Below, piece by piece: positions 1-8,870 of a stretch of DNA of 64,000 nucleotides (its first letter is position 1; the number at the start of each line of letters is the position of its first letter). Made by a program: the position numbers and the translations under genes. This stretch comes from Candidatus Fukatsuia symbiotica (GTDB lineage Bacteria > Pseudomonadota > Gammaproteobacteria > Enterobacterales > Enterobacteriaceae): the NCBI RefSeq assembly GCF_003122425.1, contig NZ_CP021659.1, positions 806,001 through 870,000 on the forward strand. The letters are read 5' to 3'. The notes beneath the pieces were generated by a model, which was given only the letters and a program-made list of their open reading frames with translations, searched no databases and was not told where the DNA came from.

Positions 1-1437
1 AAGGAGGAAGTCAGTGAACTGGTTGAGTATTTGCGTGAGCCGGCTCGTTTCCAAAAGTTAGGCGGTAAAATTCCTAAAGGCGTATTGATGGTAGGGCCGC
101 CAGGAACCGGTAAAACGTTGTTGGCGAAAGCCATCGCCGGAGAAGCAAAAGTTCCTTTTTTCACCATATCAGGTTCTGATTTTGTCGAGATGTTTGTTGG
201 TGTCGGTGCCTCCCGTGTCCGAGACATGTTTGAGCAAGCCAAGAAAACGGCACCTTGTATCATTTTTATCGATGAAATCGATGCCGTGGGGCGGCAGCGT
301 GGTGCAGGTTTAGGCGGCGGTCATGATGAGCGTGAGCAGACATTAAACCAAATGCTCGTTGAGATGGATGGTTTTGAAGGCAATGAAGGTATTATTGTTA
401 TCGCTGCGACAAACCGCCCTGATGTTTTAGACCCCGCGCTACTACGTCCGGGGCGTTTCGATCGTCAGGTTGTGGTCGGTTTACCTGATGTTCGCGGTCG
501 TGAACAGATCCTAAAGGTGCATATGCGTCGTGTACCACTTGAGATTGATGTCAATGCTTCTGTTATAGCCCGTGGTACTCCTGGTTTTTCTGGGGCTGAT
601 TTAGCTAACTTGATTAATGAAGCTGCGTTGTTTGCTGCCCGAGGTAACAAACGTGCGGTTTCTATGGTTGAATTTGAAAAAGCTAAAGAAAAAATTATGA
701 TGGGTGCCGAGCGGCGCTCTATGGTGATGACCGAGGAACAAAAAGAATCGACGGCGTATCATGAAGCAGGTCATGCAATCATTGGTCGTTTAGTACCAGA
801 GCATGATCCAGTGCATAAAGTCACCATTATCCCCGAGGACGTGCACTCGGGGTGACTTTCTTCTTGCCGGAAGGTGATGCGATTAGTGCGAGTCGTCAGA
901 AATTGGAAAGTCAGATTTCTACATTGTATGGTGGTCGTCTTGCTGAAGAAATCATCTATGGTGTGGAAAAAGTTTCTACCGGTGCTTCGAATGATATCAA
1001 AGTAGCCACGTCTATCGCGCGTAACATGGTGACGCAATGGGGTTTTTCCGAAAAATTGGGCCCGTTGTTGTATGCCGAGGAAGAGGGCGAAGTATTCTTG
1101 GGGCGTTCTGTAGCCAAAGCTAAGCATATGTCCGATGAAACCGCACGTATTATTGATCAGGAAGTCAAACTTATTATAGATAGTAACTATCAGCGTACGC
1201 GTGATCTGCTCATGGAAAACAGGGATATTTTACATACCATGAAAGACGCGTTAATGAAGTATGAGACTATTGATGCCCTCAGATCGATGATCTTATGAGC
1301 CGTAAAGATGTCCGAGCTCCTGCCGGTTGGGACGCGATGTCGTGAAGGATAATTCGTCTGATAATGATGCGACACCACAAGCACCGACTCCAATGGACGA
1401 CTCTGCTACACCAAATGCGAGTAATACTGCTTCATAA
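1..1437 (+). pseudogene. ftsH: FtsH membrane AAA+ zinc protease, 5'-truncated by window edge and frameshifted
   Basis: FtsH is the membrane-anchored ATP-dependent protease that degrades LpxC, SecY and other membrane proteins. The window starts at about residue 160 of the E. coli protein, so the two transmembrane segments lie outside. Visible are Walker A GPPGTGKT (94-117), Walker B IIFIDEID, the second region of homology, and the zinc site HEAGH (760-774). Three one-base contractions break the frame: a C run at 831-834, a C run at 1276-1278 and a G run at 1329-1331. Adding one base at each restores the family sequence to a stop at 1435-1437. FtsH is essential in E. coli, so three lesions in 500 bp could be sequence errors rather than true decay. 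The usual downstream folP-glmM is absent; an IS follows. Confidence 0.93.
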
Positions 1438-1455
1438 AAATAACGTAACAAAACA

Positions 1456-1490
1456 CAGTCTTGGGTAAAGCCCCAAGGCTGTTTGGATTT
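1456..1490 (+). terminator. Rho-independent terminator after ftsH
   Basis: A ten-pair stem (CAGTCTTGGG with CCCAAGGCTG, one G-T pair) around a short loop is followed by a T-rich tail. It starts 19 bases after the reconstructed ftsH stop, as expected for the end of that transcription unit. The IS5 remnant begins immediately after it. Confidence 0.7.
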
Positions 1491-1498
1491 TCACAATA

Positions 1499-2248
1499 GA
1501 CCTCTTCGGAAACTCTGATTTATCTAATTTCCATGTTATAAATTGCAGCAATCAGATTAAATCGTAATCCAAAACGTTTTCGCCTGTTTCGATAACGATC
1601 TGATACGATTTTAAATCGTTTAATCATACCAATGACATTTTCGTTTAATACACGCAGGCTTGATAACTCACGATTGTTGCGTTTATCTTCTTTTGTTAAG
1701 GGATTTTTCTTTGTCTTTTTCTTAGGCAACGCCGAGTTTGAATGGATCTTGCCAAGCCCTTGGTAACCTGTATCTGTCACTGTTTTGATTTCAGGATGTA
1801 TTCGCACGCCAGACTCTTTGAACAACCTAAAATCATGACGCCTCCCATGAGTAAAGCTTGTACAGATGACTGCTTTGCTTTTTTTATCGACGATCACTTG
1901 GGTTTTTAAGGTGGGTCGTTTCTTTTTTCCTGAGTAAAATTGCTTTTGTTTTTTTGGACGTTCAATCGGCGTTTCTGTGGCATCAATAAGAACGAGCTCA
2001 TACTCCCTATCACTTTTTAATAAAGCTTTGCGTCCAGGGAGGGCAAAATCAGGATGCTTTATTAGCGTATTCTCTATCCATTTAATCGCTTCATAGCAGG
2101 TGCTCTCACTCACGCCATCGCTTTGGCTGACAGGAAAATAAGTGCGATATTCTCGTAGATACTCAAGTACCATTAATAAGCGATCTTCTAAACCCAGCTT
2201 GGGTTTCCGACCTCCTTTCCCTTGCTGACACTTATCCGCTTTATTCAA
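1499..2248 (-). mobile_element. IS5-family remnant (copy 1), cut off by copy 2
   Basis: This is the transposase-3' portion of the same element as copies 2 (2251-3261) and 3 (52737-53747). It begins with the terminal repeat GACCTCTTCGGAAACT next to a TA, but it ends abruptly where copy 2 begins. The 5' quarter of the element, including the transposase start and the other terminal repeat, is missing. Since copy 2 is not followed by the missing part, copy 2 did not simply insert into copy 1; an adjacent deletion must also have occurred. Confidence 0.85.
1520..2248 (-). pseudogene. IS5-family transposase, N-terminally truncated, single-frame version
   Basis: It encodes about 242 residues matching the DDE core of the transposases in copies 2 and 3 (D in LIDATETPIERP, D in TVTDTGYQG, E in NENVIGMIKRF). 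About 33 N-terminal residues with the helix-turn-helix start are lost. It differs from copies 2 and 3 at the A-run: it has CC before seven A residues where they have CCCC, which puts the N- and C-terminal parts in one frame. It cannot be started from its native start, so it is probably inactive. Confidence 0.85.
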
Positions 2249-2271
2249 TAGACCTCTTCGGAAACTCTGAT

Positions 2272-3095
2272 TTATCTAATTTCCATGTTATAAATTGCTG
2301 CAATCAGATTAAATCGTAATCCAAAACGTTTTCGCCTGTTTCGATAACGATCTGATACGATTTTAAATCGTTTAATCATACCAATGACATTTTCGTTTAA
2401 TACACGCTGGCTTGATAACTCACGATTGTTGCGTTTATCTTCTTTTGTTAAGGGATTTTTCTTTGTCTTTTTCTTAGGCAACGCCGAGTTTGAATGGATC
2501 TTGCCAAGCCCTTGGTAACCTGTATCTGTCACTGTTTTGATTTCAGGATGTATTCGCACGCCAGACTCTTTGAACAACCTAAAATCATGACGCCTCCCAT
2601 GAGTAAAGCTTGTACAGATGACTGCTTTGCTTTTTTTATCGACGATCACTTGGGTTTTTAAGGTGGGTCGTTTCTTTTTTCCTGAGTAAAACTGCTTTTG
2701 TTTTTTTGGGGACGTTCAATCGGCGTTTCTGTGGCATCAATAAGAACGAGCTCATACTCCCTATCACTTTTTAATAAAGCTTTGCGTCCAGGGAGTGCAA
2801 AATCAGGATGCTTTATTAGCGTATTTTCTATCCATTTAATCGTTTCATAGCAGGTGCTCTCACTCACCCCATCGCTTCGGCTAACATGAAAATAAGTGCG
2901 ATATTCCCGTAGATACTCAAGGGCCATTAATAAGCGATCTTCTAAACCCAGCTTGGGTTTACGACCTCCTTTCCCTTGCTTACATTTATCTGCTTCATTC
3001 AATATCTTTATCACCTTTTCAAATGTACTGCGTTTAACTCCGGTTAAGCGCCGAAATTTTTCCTCTTCCAATACCTTTATTTGTTCATATTTCAT
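2272..3095 (-). CDS. IS5-family transposase, orfA/orfB with a candidate -1 frameshift site
   Basis: orfA (3095 to 2658) starts with a Shine-Dalgarno AAGGAGC and encodes the N-terminal helix-turn-helix and first catalytic Asp. orfB (2649 to 2272 and upstream in its frame) carries the second Asp and the Glu. The frames join at a canonical slippery heptamer, A AAA AAC, read on the minus strand at 2706-2700, where a -1 shift gives the fused protein seen without interruption in copy 1. IS families commonly express transposase by -1 frameshifting. It is also possible that two extra C residues simply broke the gene, but a near-identical copy 3 shows this form was mobile. Confidence 0.8.
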
Positions 3096-3142
3096 GGGGC
3101 TCCTTGTTCAGGAGATTTTTACCAACATTCCTACATGAATGC

Positions 3143-3246
3143 TATAGCAGGCGCCGTATCAGTTGATTATGAAAATTAGAAATAACATATTGATATTAAT
3201 TAATATTTATTAACAAAAGTGATCACGTTACATGGCGCCTGCTATA
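3143..3246. repeat. MITE-C, copy inside IS5 copy 2
   Basis: This 104-bp AT-rich non-coding element is bounded by TATAGCAGGCGCC and its inverted complement. It sits directly between the IS5 terminal repeat and the transposase leader, so it forms the IS promoter region. Copies of identical length lie at 53629-53732 (inside IS5 copy 3) and 54788-54891 (free). Confidence 0.8.
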
Positions 3247-3264
3247 GTTTCCGAAGAGGTCTAA

Positions 3265-3408
3265 TAGACTTCTTGCAAAACCTACTAGGTGCTGTAAATT
3301 CCGCGTTACCTGGTGCTCGCAATCCTCATGTATTCGTTATGTTACTAGGGCTGCTGTGCTCTAGTGCCTTGACTTTGCATAACGAACTACGGTTTTGCAA
3401 GAAGTCTA
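3265..3408 (+). repeat. MITE-A copy 1
   Basis: This ~140-bp element is bounded by TA and the inverted repeat AGACTTCTTGCAAAACC. The inside carries the family core close to GCGTTACCTGGTGCTCGC followed by a CTCATGTA motif. It abuts the TA duplication of IS5 copy 2 and lies upstream of rhlE. No protein is encoded. Confidence 0.85.
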
Positions 3409-3573
3409 ATCAATAAAAATATCATTTCCTGCTAAAAATCTGTTACAGTTGCTCAAAATAGTACAATGCAGTTTGTACCGATCCCTCGTGGTAATCCCTC
3501 GTCTGACAATCCTCCTTAAAAACTGCCCCTGATATTGTCGTTGGGAAAGGGAGATTTGGAGCTTTTCATCATT

Positions 3574-4797
3574 ATGTCATTTGATTCTCTCGGCTTAAAC
3601 GCTAATATCCTGGATGCTGTTACCAAACAAGGCTATCTTGTGCCAACGCCAATTCAACAGCAGGCCATCCCCGTGGTATTGGCGGGGTGTGATTTAATGG
3701 CCTGTGCGCAAACAGGTACGGGAAAAACGGCAGCTTTTACCCTGCCGGTGCTGCAATTGCTGAGTCATAATCAGTCTCCAATTAAGGGACGTCGTCCAGT
3801 GCGTGCACTTATCCTTACGCCAACACGTGAATTAGCGGCACAGGTTGCTGAAAATGTAAGAGATTACAGTCAATGTCTTAAACTGCGTTCGTTGGTGGTC
3901 TTTGGTGGCGTTAATATCAATCCTCAGATGATGAAATTACGTGGTGGTGTTGATATTTTAATCGCTACTCCAGGTCGTTTATTGGACTTGGAACAGAAAA
4001 ATGCTGTCGATTTATCAAAAGTTGAAATATTGGTGTTAGATGAAGCTGACCGTATGCTAGATATGGGTTTTATTCATGATATCCGCCGAGTGTTAGCTAA
4101 ATTGCCAACAAAACGCCAAAATTTGCTATTTTCTGCAACATTTTCAAATGAAATAAAGTTATTAACCAATAAATTATTACATAATCCAGCTTCTGTTGAA
4201 GTAGCTCCACGTAATACTGCTTCTGAGCGGATCAAGCAGAGCGTCCATTTTGTGGATAAAAACCGTAAACGGCAACTGCTTTCTTATATGATCGGTAGTC
4301 AGAATTGGCAGCAAGTATTAGTGTTTAATCGTACTAAACATGGCGCTAATCATTTGGCCGAGCAATTGAATAAGGACGGTATTACTACCGCTGCTATTCA
4401 TGGGAATAAGAGCCAAGGTGCCCGCACACGTGCACTGGCTGATTTTAAAAATGGTGAAATTCGCGTGCTAGTAGCAACAGATATTGCTGCTCGAGGGTTG
4501 GATATCGATCAATTGCCTCATGTTGTTAACTATGAGCTGCCAAACGTACCTGAAGATTATGTGCATCGTATTGGTCGTACTGGGCGTGCAGATTGTACCG
4601 GCGAAGCTATTTCTTTGGTCTGTGTCGATGAGCATAAATTATTGCGAGATGTTGAACGTTTACTCAAATGTGAGATCCCACGTATCACTATTGAAGGTTA
4701 TCAGCCAGATCCAACAATTAAAGCTGCTCCGATTCAAAATGGACGCCAAGGGCGTAGCAGCACCTCACGCCCGAGTAAAAAGCGGCGTGTGGTGTAA
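3574..4797 (+). CDS. rhlE: ATP-dependent DEAD-box RNA helicase RhlE
   Basis: A 407-residue DEAD-box helicase whose start MSFDSLGL matches E. coli RhlE; an upstream in-frame start is less likely. RhlE remodels RNA during ribosome maturation and acts with RNA decay factors. The motifs are in order: Q motif (TPIQQQAI), Walker [22 protein letters not shown], a conserved ARGLDI block and HRIGRTGRA. The tail ends in a short basic stretch (SKKRRVV). It is about 45 residues shorter than E. coli RhlE, all in the poorly conserved C-terminus. It converges with the glycosyltransferase gene 9 bases downstream. Confidence 0.93.
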   Translation: MSFDSLGLNANILDAVTKQGYLVPTPIQQQAIPVVLAGCDLMACAQTGTGKTAAFTLPVLQLLSHNQSPIKGRRPVRALILTPTRELAAQVAENVRDYSQCLKLRSLVVFGGVNINPQMMKLRGGVDILIATPGRLLDLEQKNAVDLSKVEILVLDEADRMLDMGFIHDIRRVLAKLPTKRQNLLFSATFSNEIKLLTNKLLHNPASVEVAPRNTASERIKQSVHFVDKNRKRQLLSYMIGSQNWQQVLVFNRTKHGANHLAEQLNKDGITTAAIHGNKSQGARTRALADFKNGEIRVLVATDIAARGLDIDQLPHVVNYELPNVPEDYVHRIGRTGRADCTGEAISLVCVDEHKLLRDVERLLKCEIPRITIEGYQPDPTIKAAPIQNGRQGRSSTSRPSKKRRVV

Positions 4798-4806
4798 CTC
4801 AGAGGA

Positions 4807-6260
4807 TTATTTTGGCGGAGCAAAGGCTAAACACAGTTTGATGGTGTCGCCCTGCTCCGTTGTAAAACTGTAGTCATGTTTTTTTGACAAATTGATAGTT
4901 GGAAAAGATTGTTTTACACCACCAAAGTCGGCTTCAGTACAATCGACCCCACGTTCACTAAGAAATAAGCCTCCATCAGTAATAATATTATTTTCCGTGA
5001 GATGTACATTATAAATATTGGGTTTTTGTTCATTTGACCACTGGGTTGCAGTTTTCGGATGATCAGGCGCATAGAATGTCAACCATTGGGACAGATAGCC
5101 CCCACCTACATACTTTAATGGAACATGGTAATTTTGTTGCCATAAATTATTTAGCTCAAGGCTGATGGGTTTTATATAATAAAATTTTGTCCCTGCTCCA
5201 CGAATATTTTTTACTAATACGAGGGTGTAACCAGAACAAATAAGGATAGCCACAGATAATAAGGATAAATTAATTTTTCGCCAATTTTTTATTTTATCTA
5301 CATTGATAAATAATAATGTTGCCACCGGTGCTAATAATGAAAAAGGTTGTAACCATTCTGTAATACGACCACCACTGTTAAAAAGAAAATAAAGAAAAAT
5401 GATCAGAAGAGGGGGTAATAAAATAGCGATAACCGCCTTTTTTTCTGCTGTCTGTGGTGAAGCTATTTGGGCACCGAGTGGCAGTAAAATTAATCCTATT
5501 AAAACAACCGGGTAAAAAACGGACAAAAAAGCGACGATAACTTTGCTATTCAGCCCTGGTTTTATTTGTGAGTCTACCCAACCAAATGCTGCAAAATCAT
5601 GTTGATAAAGCCACCAAGCATTAGGTGCAATAATGCAGGAAAAAAGCAAAATGGCTAGATAGAATTCTTTATATTTAAATGCTTTCCTTCCTTAGTAATC
5701 AGTGTATAAAACAGCATAAACGGCAAGAAAGACAATGAAGAATATTTTGACATTACGGCTAGGCCACAGACTAACGCGAGTAATAACCAATATTTTTTAT
5801 CGTCATAAAGTGCTTTGATAAAAAAGAGAAATAAATATGGCCAAAACATAATTAGTAGGTAATTGTCATTATAGGAAATAATATCAAAATTAATCACACC
5901 ACTTAAATTTAGACTCATCAGCAAAAAGAAAGCAATAATATGACAACCAAAAACGCGTAGACTGAGCAGCCATATACCCAGCATACCAATAGAAACCGCG
6001 ATAAAATGTGTCGCATACCAATAGAAATCGAATGGGATGAATTTGCTAAACAATATCACTGGGAGCATCACTGCCCCGACCATATAAGGATTTTTGGGTG
6101 AACCAAATTCCAGATTATTTGCCCAATTTAACGCTTCAACAGCATCATAAGGTACTGTGGGATCAAAAGAATAAGAAACGAATGTCCATACCATGGCATA
6201 AAGAACAATAAAAAGAATGGCTAGAACCCGAAATTTTCTCGTATTAGGTACTCTCATCAA
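4807..6260 (-). pseudogene. Glycosyltransferase family 39 (ArnT/PMT-like) membrane protein, frameshifted
   Basis: Two adjacent frames (6260-5655 and 5649-4807) together give a ~485-residue multi-spanning membrane protein. The N-terminus has a first membrane segment followed by the acidic loop SFDPTVPYDAVEALNW, typical of GT-39 enzymes that transfer sugars from lipid-linked donors to lipid A or protein. The middle is a run of hydrophobic helices and the C-terminus is a periplasmic domain. The frames connect near 5685-5695, where one base (probably a G in an AAGG context) appears to be lost. The exact acceptor cannot be told from sequence. It reads towards rhlE, so the two genes are convergent. 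Confidence 0.75.
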
Positions 6261-6448
6261 TCAAATGCCTCAATTTTTTTCCGTCATGTCCGCTTGATTT
6301 TAACGTAGAAGGTGACGACTTACCATCATCAAGATGAGGGTAACTGCAACTCAAATTTGCGTATTTACTTAATAGGGTCTTAACTTAGGGAGAGTTGTAT
6401 AAAAATAACCTGCTTGTCTAATAATGTGCTTTTAACTGGAGGTCTTAT

Positions 6449-6697
6449 ATGGGTATCCTATCGTGGATTATCTTTGGTTTGATAGCGGGTATTCTTGCTA
6501 AATGGATTATGCCAGGTAAAAATGATGGTGGGCTTATTATCACTATCATTTTAGGGATTGTTGGAGCCGTGGTGGGTGGCTATATCAGTACCTTTTTCGG
6601 AATGGGGAAGGTAGATGGATTTAACTTTGGTAGTTTTATTGTCGCTGTAATCGGTGCTTTAATTATATTATTTGTTTACCGAAAAATAAAAGGTTAA
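6449..6697 (+). CDS. GlsB/YeaQ/YmgE family small membrane protein
   Basis: An 82-residue, glycine-rich, three-helix membrane protein of the 'transglycosylase-associated' family (start MGILSWIIFGLIAG, then a central GAVVGGYISTFFG and C-terminal FVYRKIKG). E. coli YeaQ and YmgE are the same size and are linked to general and osmotic stress; no enzymatic activity is established for these short members. A clear AGGAGG-like site (TGGAGG) lies 8 bases upstream. It is transcribed alone. Confidence 0.88.
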   Translation: MGILSWIIFGLIAGILAKWIMPGKNDGGLIITIILGIVGAVVGGYISTFFGMGKVDGFNFGSFIVAVIGALIILFVYRKIKG

Positions 6698-6728
6698 TTT
6701 TATTTGTTATATTTTTTTATTTTTTTTA

Positions 6729-6751
6729 AAGGTGGCAATCATTGCCACCTT
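6729..6751. repeat. Perfect hairpin downstream of yeaQ-like gene
   Basis: An 11-pair perfect inverted repeat (AAGGTGGCAAT / ATTGCCACCTT) lies 32 bases after the stop. The T-rich stretch precedes rather than follows the stem on this strand, so it is not a canonical intrinsic terminator, though it could still stop transcription or stabilise the 3' end. Confidence 0.55.
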
Positions 6752-6882
6752 GCTGTATCTATTAGATAATAGACAGATTGTTAGTTGTTTTATATTGAGA
6801 AAATAATCATTAATTATTATACTACCCTAGTTAGCTGTTAAAATGGATCGTTTTTATGCACGTAGCAAAAATAGGGTAAAAA

Positions 6883-7353
6883 ATGATAAATAATGATGTA
6901 CTCCGTAGTGTTCGTTATATGCTTGATGTGAACGATGCTAAAATAACCGAAATTATTAAATTAACCAATTATCGAGTGAACAATGCAGATGTTATTAATT
7001 TTCTTAAAAAAGATGACGAAAAAAATTATCAGCATTGCCCTGATGAAGTGATGGCACATTTTTTAAATGGTCTGATTTTTTTTAAGCGTGGTAAAGATGA
7101 TAAATTTCCTGCTCCTGCCATTGAGATCCCACTAAACAATAATATTGTGTTAAAAAAATTACGCGTGGCTTTTGAGCTAAGAGATACAGATATGCATGAT
7201 ATTTTTATTTCGGTTGGTTTTCCGGTAACGAAACCTGAATTAAATACCCTCTTTCGTAAAGAGGGTAGCAAAAATTTTCGTTTATGTGGCGATCAACTAT
7301 TACGCAATTTTTTAAAAGGGCTAACTTTACGCACCCGTGTCATTAAAAAATAA
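6883..7353 (+). CDS. yehS: YehS-family DUF1456 protein
   Basis: A 156-residue protein that matches E. coli YehS along its length: two tandem DUF1456 repeats, the first with LRSVRYMLDVND and HFLNGLIFFKRGKD, the second with NNNIVLKKLRVAFEL and LLRNFLKGL. Each repeat is a small helical unit. The function of the family is not established. It stands between the yeaQ-like gene and the beta-lactamase, with no operon link. Confidence 0.9.
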   Translation: MINNDVLRSVRYMLDVNDAKITEIIKLTNYRVNNADVINFLKKDDEKNYQHCPDEVMAHFLNGLIFFKRGKDDKFPAPAIEIPLNNNIVLKKLRVAFELRDTDMHDIFISVGFPVTKPELNTLFRKEGSKNFRLCGDQLLRNFLKGLTLRTRVIKK

Positions 7354-7495
7354 CGTTTGAATTAATAAGAGCTGAAGATAGGGAAAGTCTTCCAATTTAT
7401 TGAAACATTCGATGCTACGTCTCTTTTGACCGAAAAAATTGAGTGTTATATCACATTAGTTATGATGTTCTTTTCAAAGATTAGGATAAATATAT

Positions 7496-8382
7496 ATGAT
7501 TCACTCTCTACTTCGGCGTTCATTGTTCCTCGCTACTATTATTGTGCTTTTTGTTGGTGTTTGCCCGCTTTTATTTGCAGGTAATCAAGGTGTTAACCTA
7601 GCATCTATACAAGAAAAACTGTCAGAATTGGAAAAAATCTCCGGCGGACGACTTGGCTTGTTTGCGATAAATACGGCGAATAATTTAACGGTCCAATATC
7701 GCGCGGTAGAGCGTTTTCCTGTAACCAGTACTTTTAAAGTATTGGCTGTTGCGGCAATTTTAAAACAAAGTGTTACAGACCGCCAGCTACTGCAACAACG
7801 TATTACTTATAATCCTAAAGATCTCGTTTCTTATTCGCCGATTACTGAGAAACATCTTGGTATGACCGTTGAGGAGCTTTGTGCTGCTACTATTCAATAC
7901 AGTGATAACACTGCAGTTAATCTTTTGATGAAATTACTCGGTGGACCAAAAGCAGTGACTGAGTTTGCACGTTCAATCGGTGATCATACTTTCAGACTCG
8001 ACCGTTGGGAAACGGATTTAAATTCGGCAATCCCGGGTGATTTGCGTGATACCTCCACGCCTGTAGCAATGGCAAAAAGTGTGCAGCGCCTGGTACTAGG
8101 TGATGCTCTGCCGCCTGCCCAGCGTGAAAAACTACAGGTTTGGCTCAAAGGCAATACTACCGGTGATGCGAGTATTCGTGCAGGGATCCCCGAAGGCTGG
8201 GTTGTTGGCGATAAAACCGGGGCGGTGATTATGGCACCACCAATGATATTGGCGTGCTTTGGCCGCCCACGGCAGCACCTATCGTCGTCGCTATTTACTT
8301 CACACAAAATGAAAAAGATGCTCAGACACGTAAAGACGTGATCGCATCAGCGACTCGAATACTGATCAGTGCGTTCGATTGA
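7496..8382 (+). pseudogene. Class A beta-lactamase, frameshifted after the KTG motif
   Basis: The protein has an N-terminal signal peptide (about 28 residues) and all class A motifs: Ser-X-X-Lys STFK (78-81), SDN (136-138), the omega-loop WETDLN with Glu172 and Asn176, and KTG (240-242). After KTG the frame fails at 8224-8225, where GG stands for an expected GGG. With one G restored, the sequence continues through the conserved C-terminal region ([10 protein letters not shown], ending in a stop at 8380-8382) for a normal ~295-residue enzyme. It would hydrolyse beta-lactams in the periplasm. No AmpR-like regulator is adjacent. Confidence 0.87.
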
Positions 8383-8870
8383 CGGTACCACAGCATTTGC
8401 TCTGTTTTTGCAGAAAATCTATTGCAACAGTGGCGATTTTGTTCTCTTGCGGTAGGGTGCGCTGGGTAAAGCCGCACCTATCTTGCAGGTGAAAGCTACC
8501 GTCTTGTCTCGGAAGGTGAAGCTAGCACCACCGAGTAGTAAGTCTTGTGCCTTTCCGGGTAACTTGGAGGGTGAAGCGTAGGTAACAAAACATTCGAGCT
8601 GAAACCAAATGGTGCATGTGATAGCCTGGAATGGGACCGATACGTCGGGTTATTTATATCGCCAATGCCATCGAATCAATACATTTATTATTTTCTCCAA
8701 TCTTATCGAGAATGTAATAGGATACTATTAAGCAACCAGTTTACTATCTAATTAAGTTAATGTTTTGTGAGTAATACCTGAGAATAAAGGAGAGCCAGAC
8801 ATATTATCGCCGATCTGATTACCTGATATCACTGTTTTATTATCAGTGACCATAGCAGCCATTGAATGCT
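8383..8870. other. Gene-free stretch with possible structured-RNA (group II intron-like) remnant
   Basis: No conserved protein is encoded. The part 8440-8690 is markedly more GC-rich than its surroundings and holds several phrases of the form GGTGAAGC and GGTGAAAGCT with short local inverted repeats. This resembles my recollection of the 5' structured domain of bacterial group II introns. No reverse transcriptase follows. The remainder (8690-8870) is AT-rich and featureless. The identification is tentative. Confidence 0.3.

Larger units (their letters stand above)
2251..3261 (-). mobile_element. Complete IS5-family insertion sequence (copy 2)
   Basis: The element is 1011 bp and flanked by TA on both sides (2249-2250, 3262-3263). 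Terminal inverted repeats read AGACCTCTTCGGAAACT and its complement. It carries one transposase split into two frames on the minus strand. Between the transposase start and the right terminal repeat lies a 104-bp palindromic element (MITE-C, 3143-3246) that also occurs alone at 54788-54891. Copy 3 has the same length and structure, so this composite form has transposed. Assignment to the IS5 family rests on the DDE_Tnp_4-like transposase and the TA target. Confidence 0.88.

Noticed and set aside
3219-3416. ORF within MITE-A/IS5 end
   Set aside because: It runs through terminal repeats of two elements and is not conserved between copies.
6729-6751. Intrinsic terminator after the yeaQ-like gene
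   Set aside because: The stem is perfect, but the T run lies before it and neither strand has a T run after it; kept only as a hairpin.
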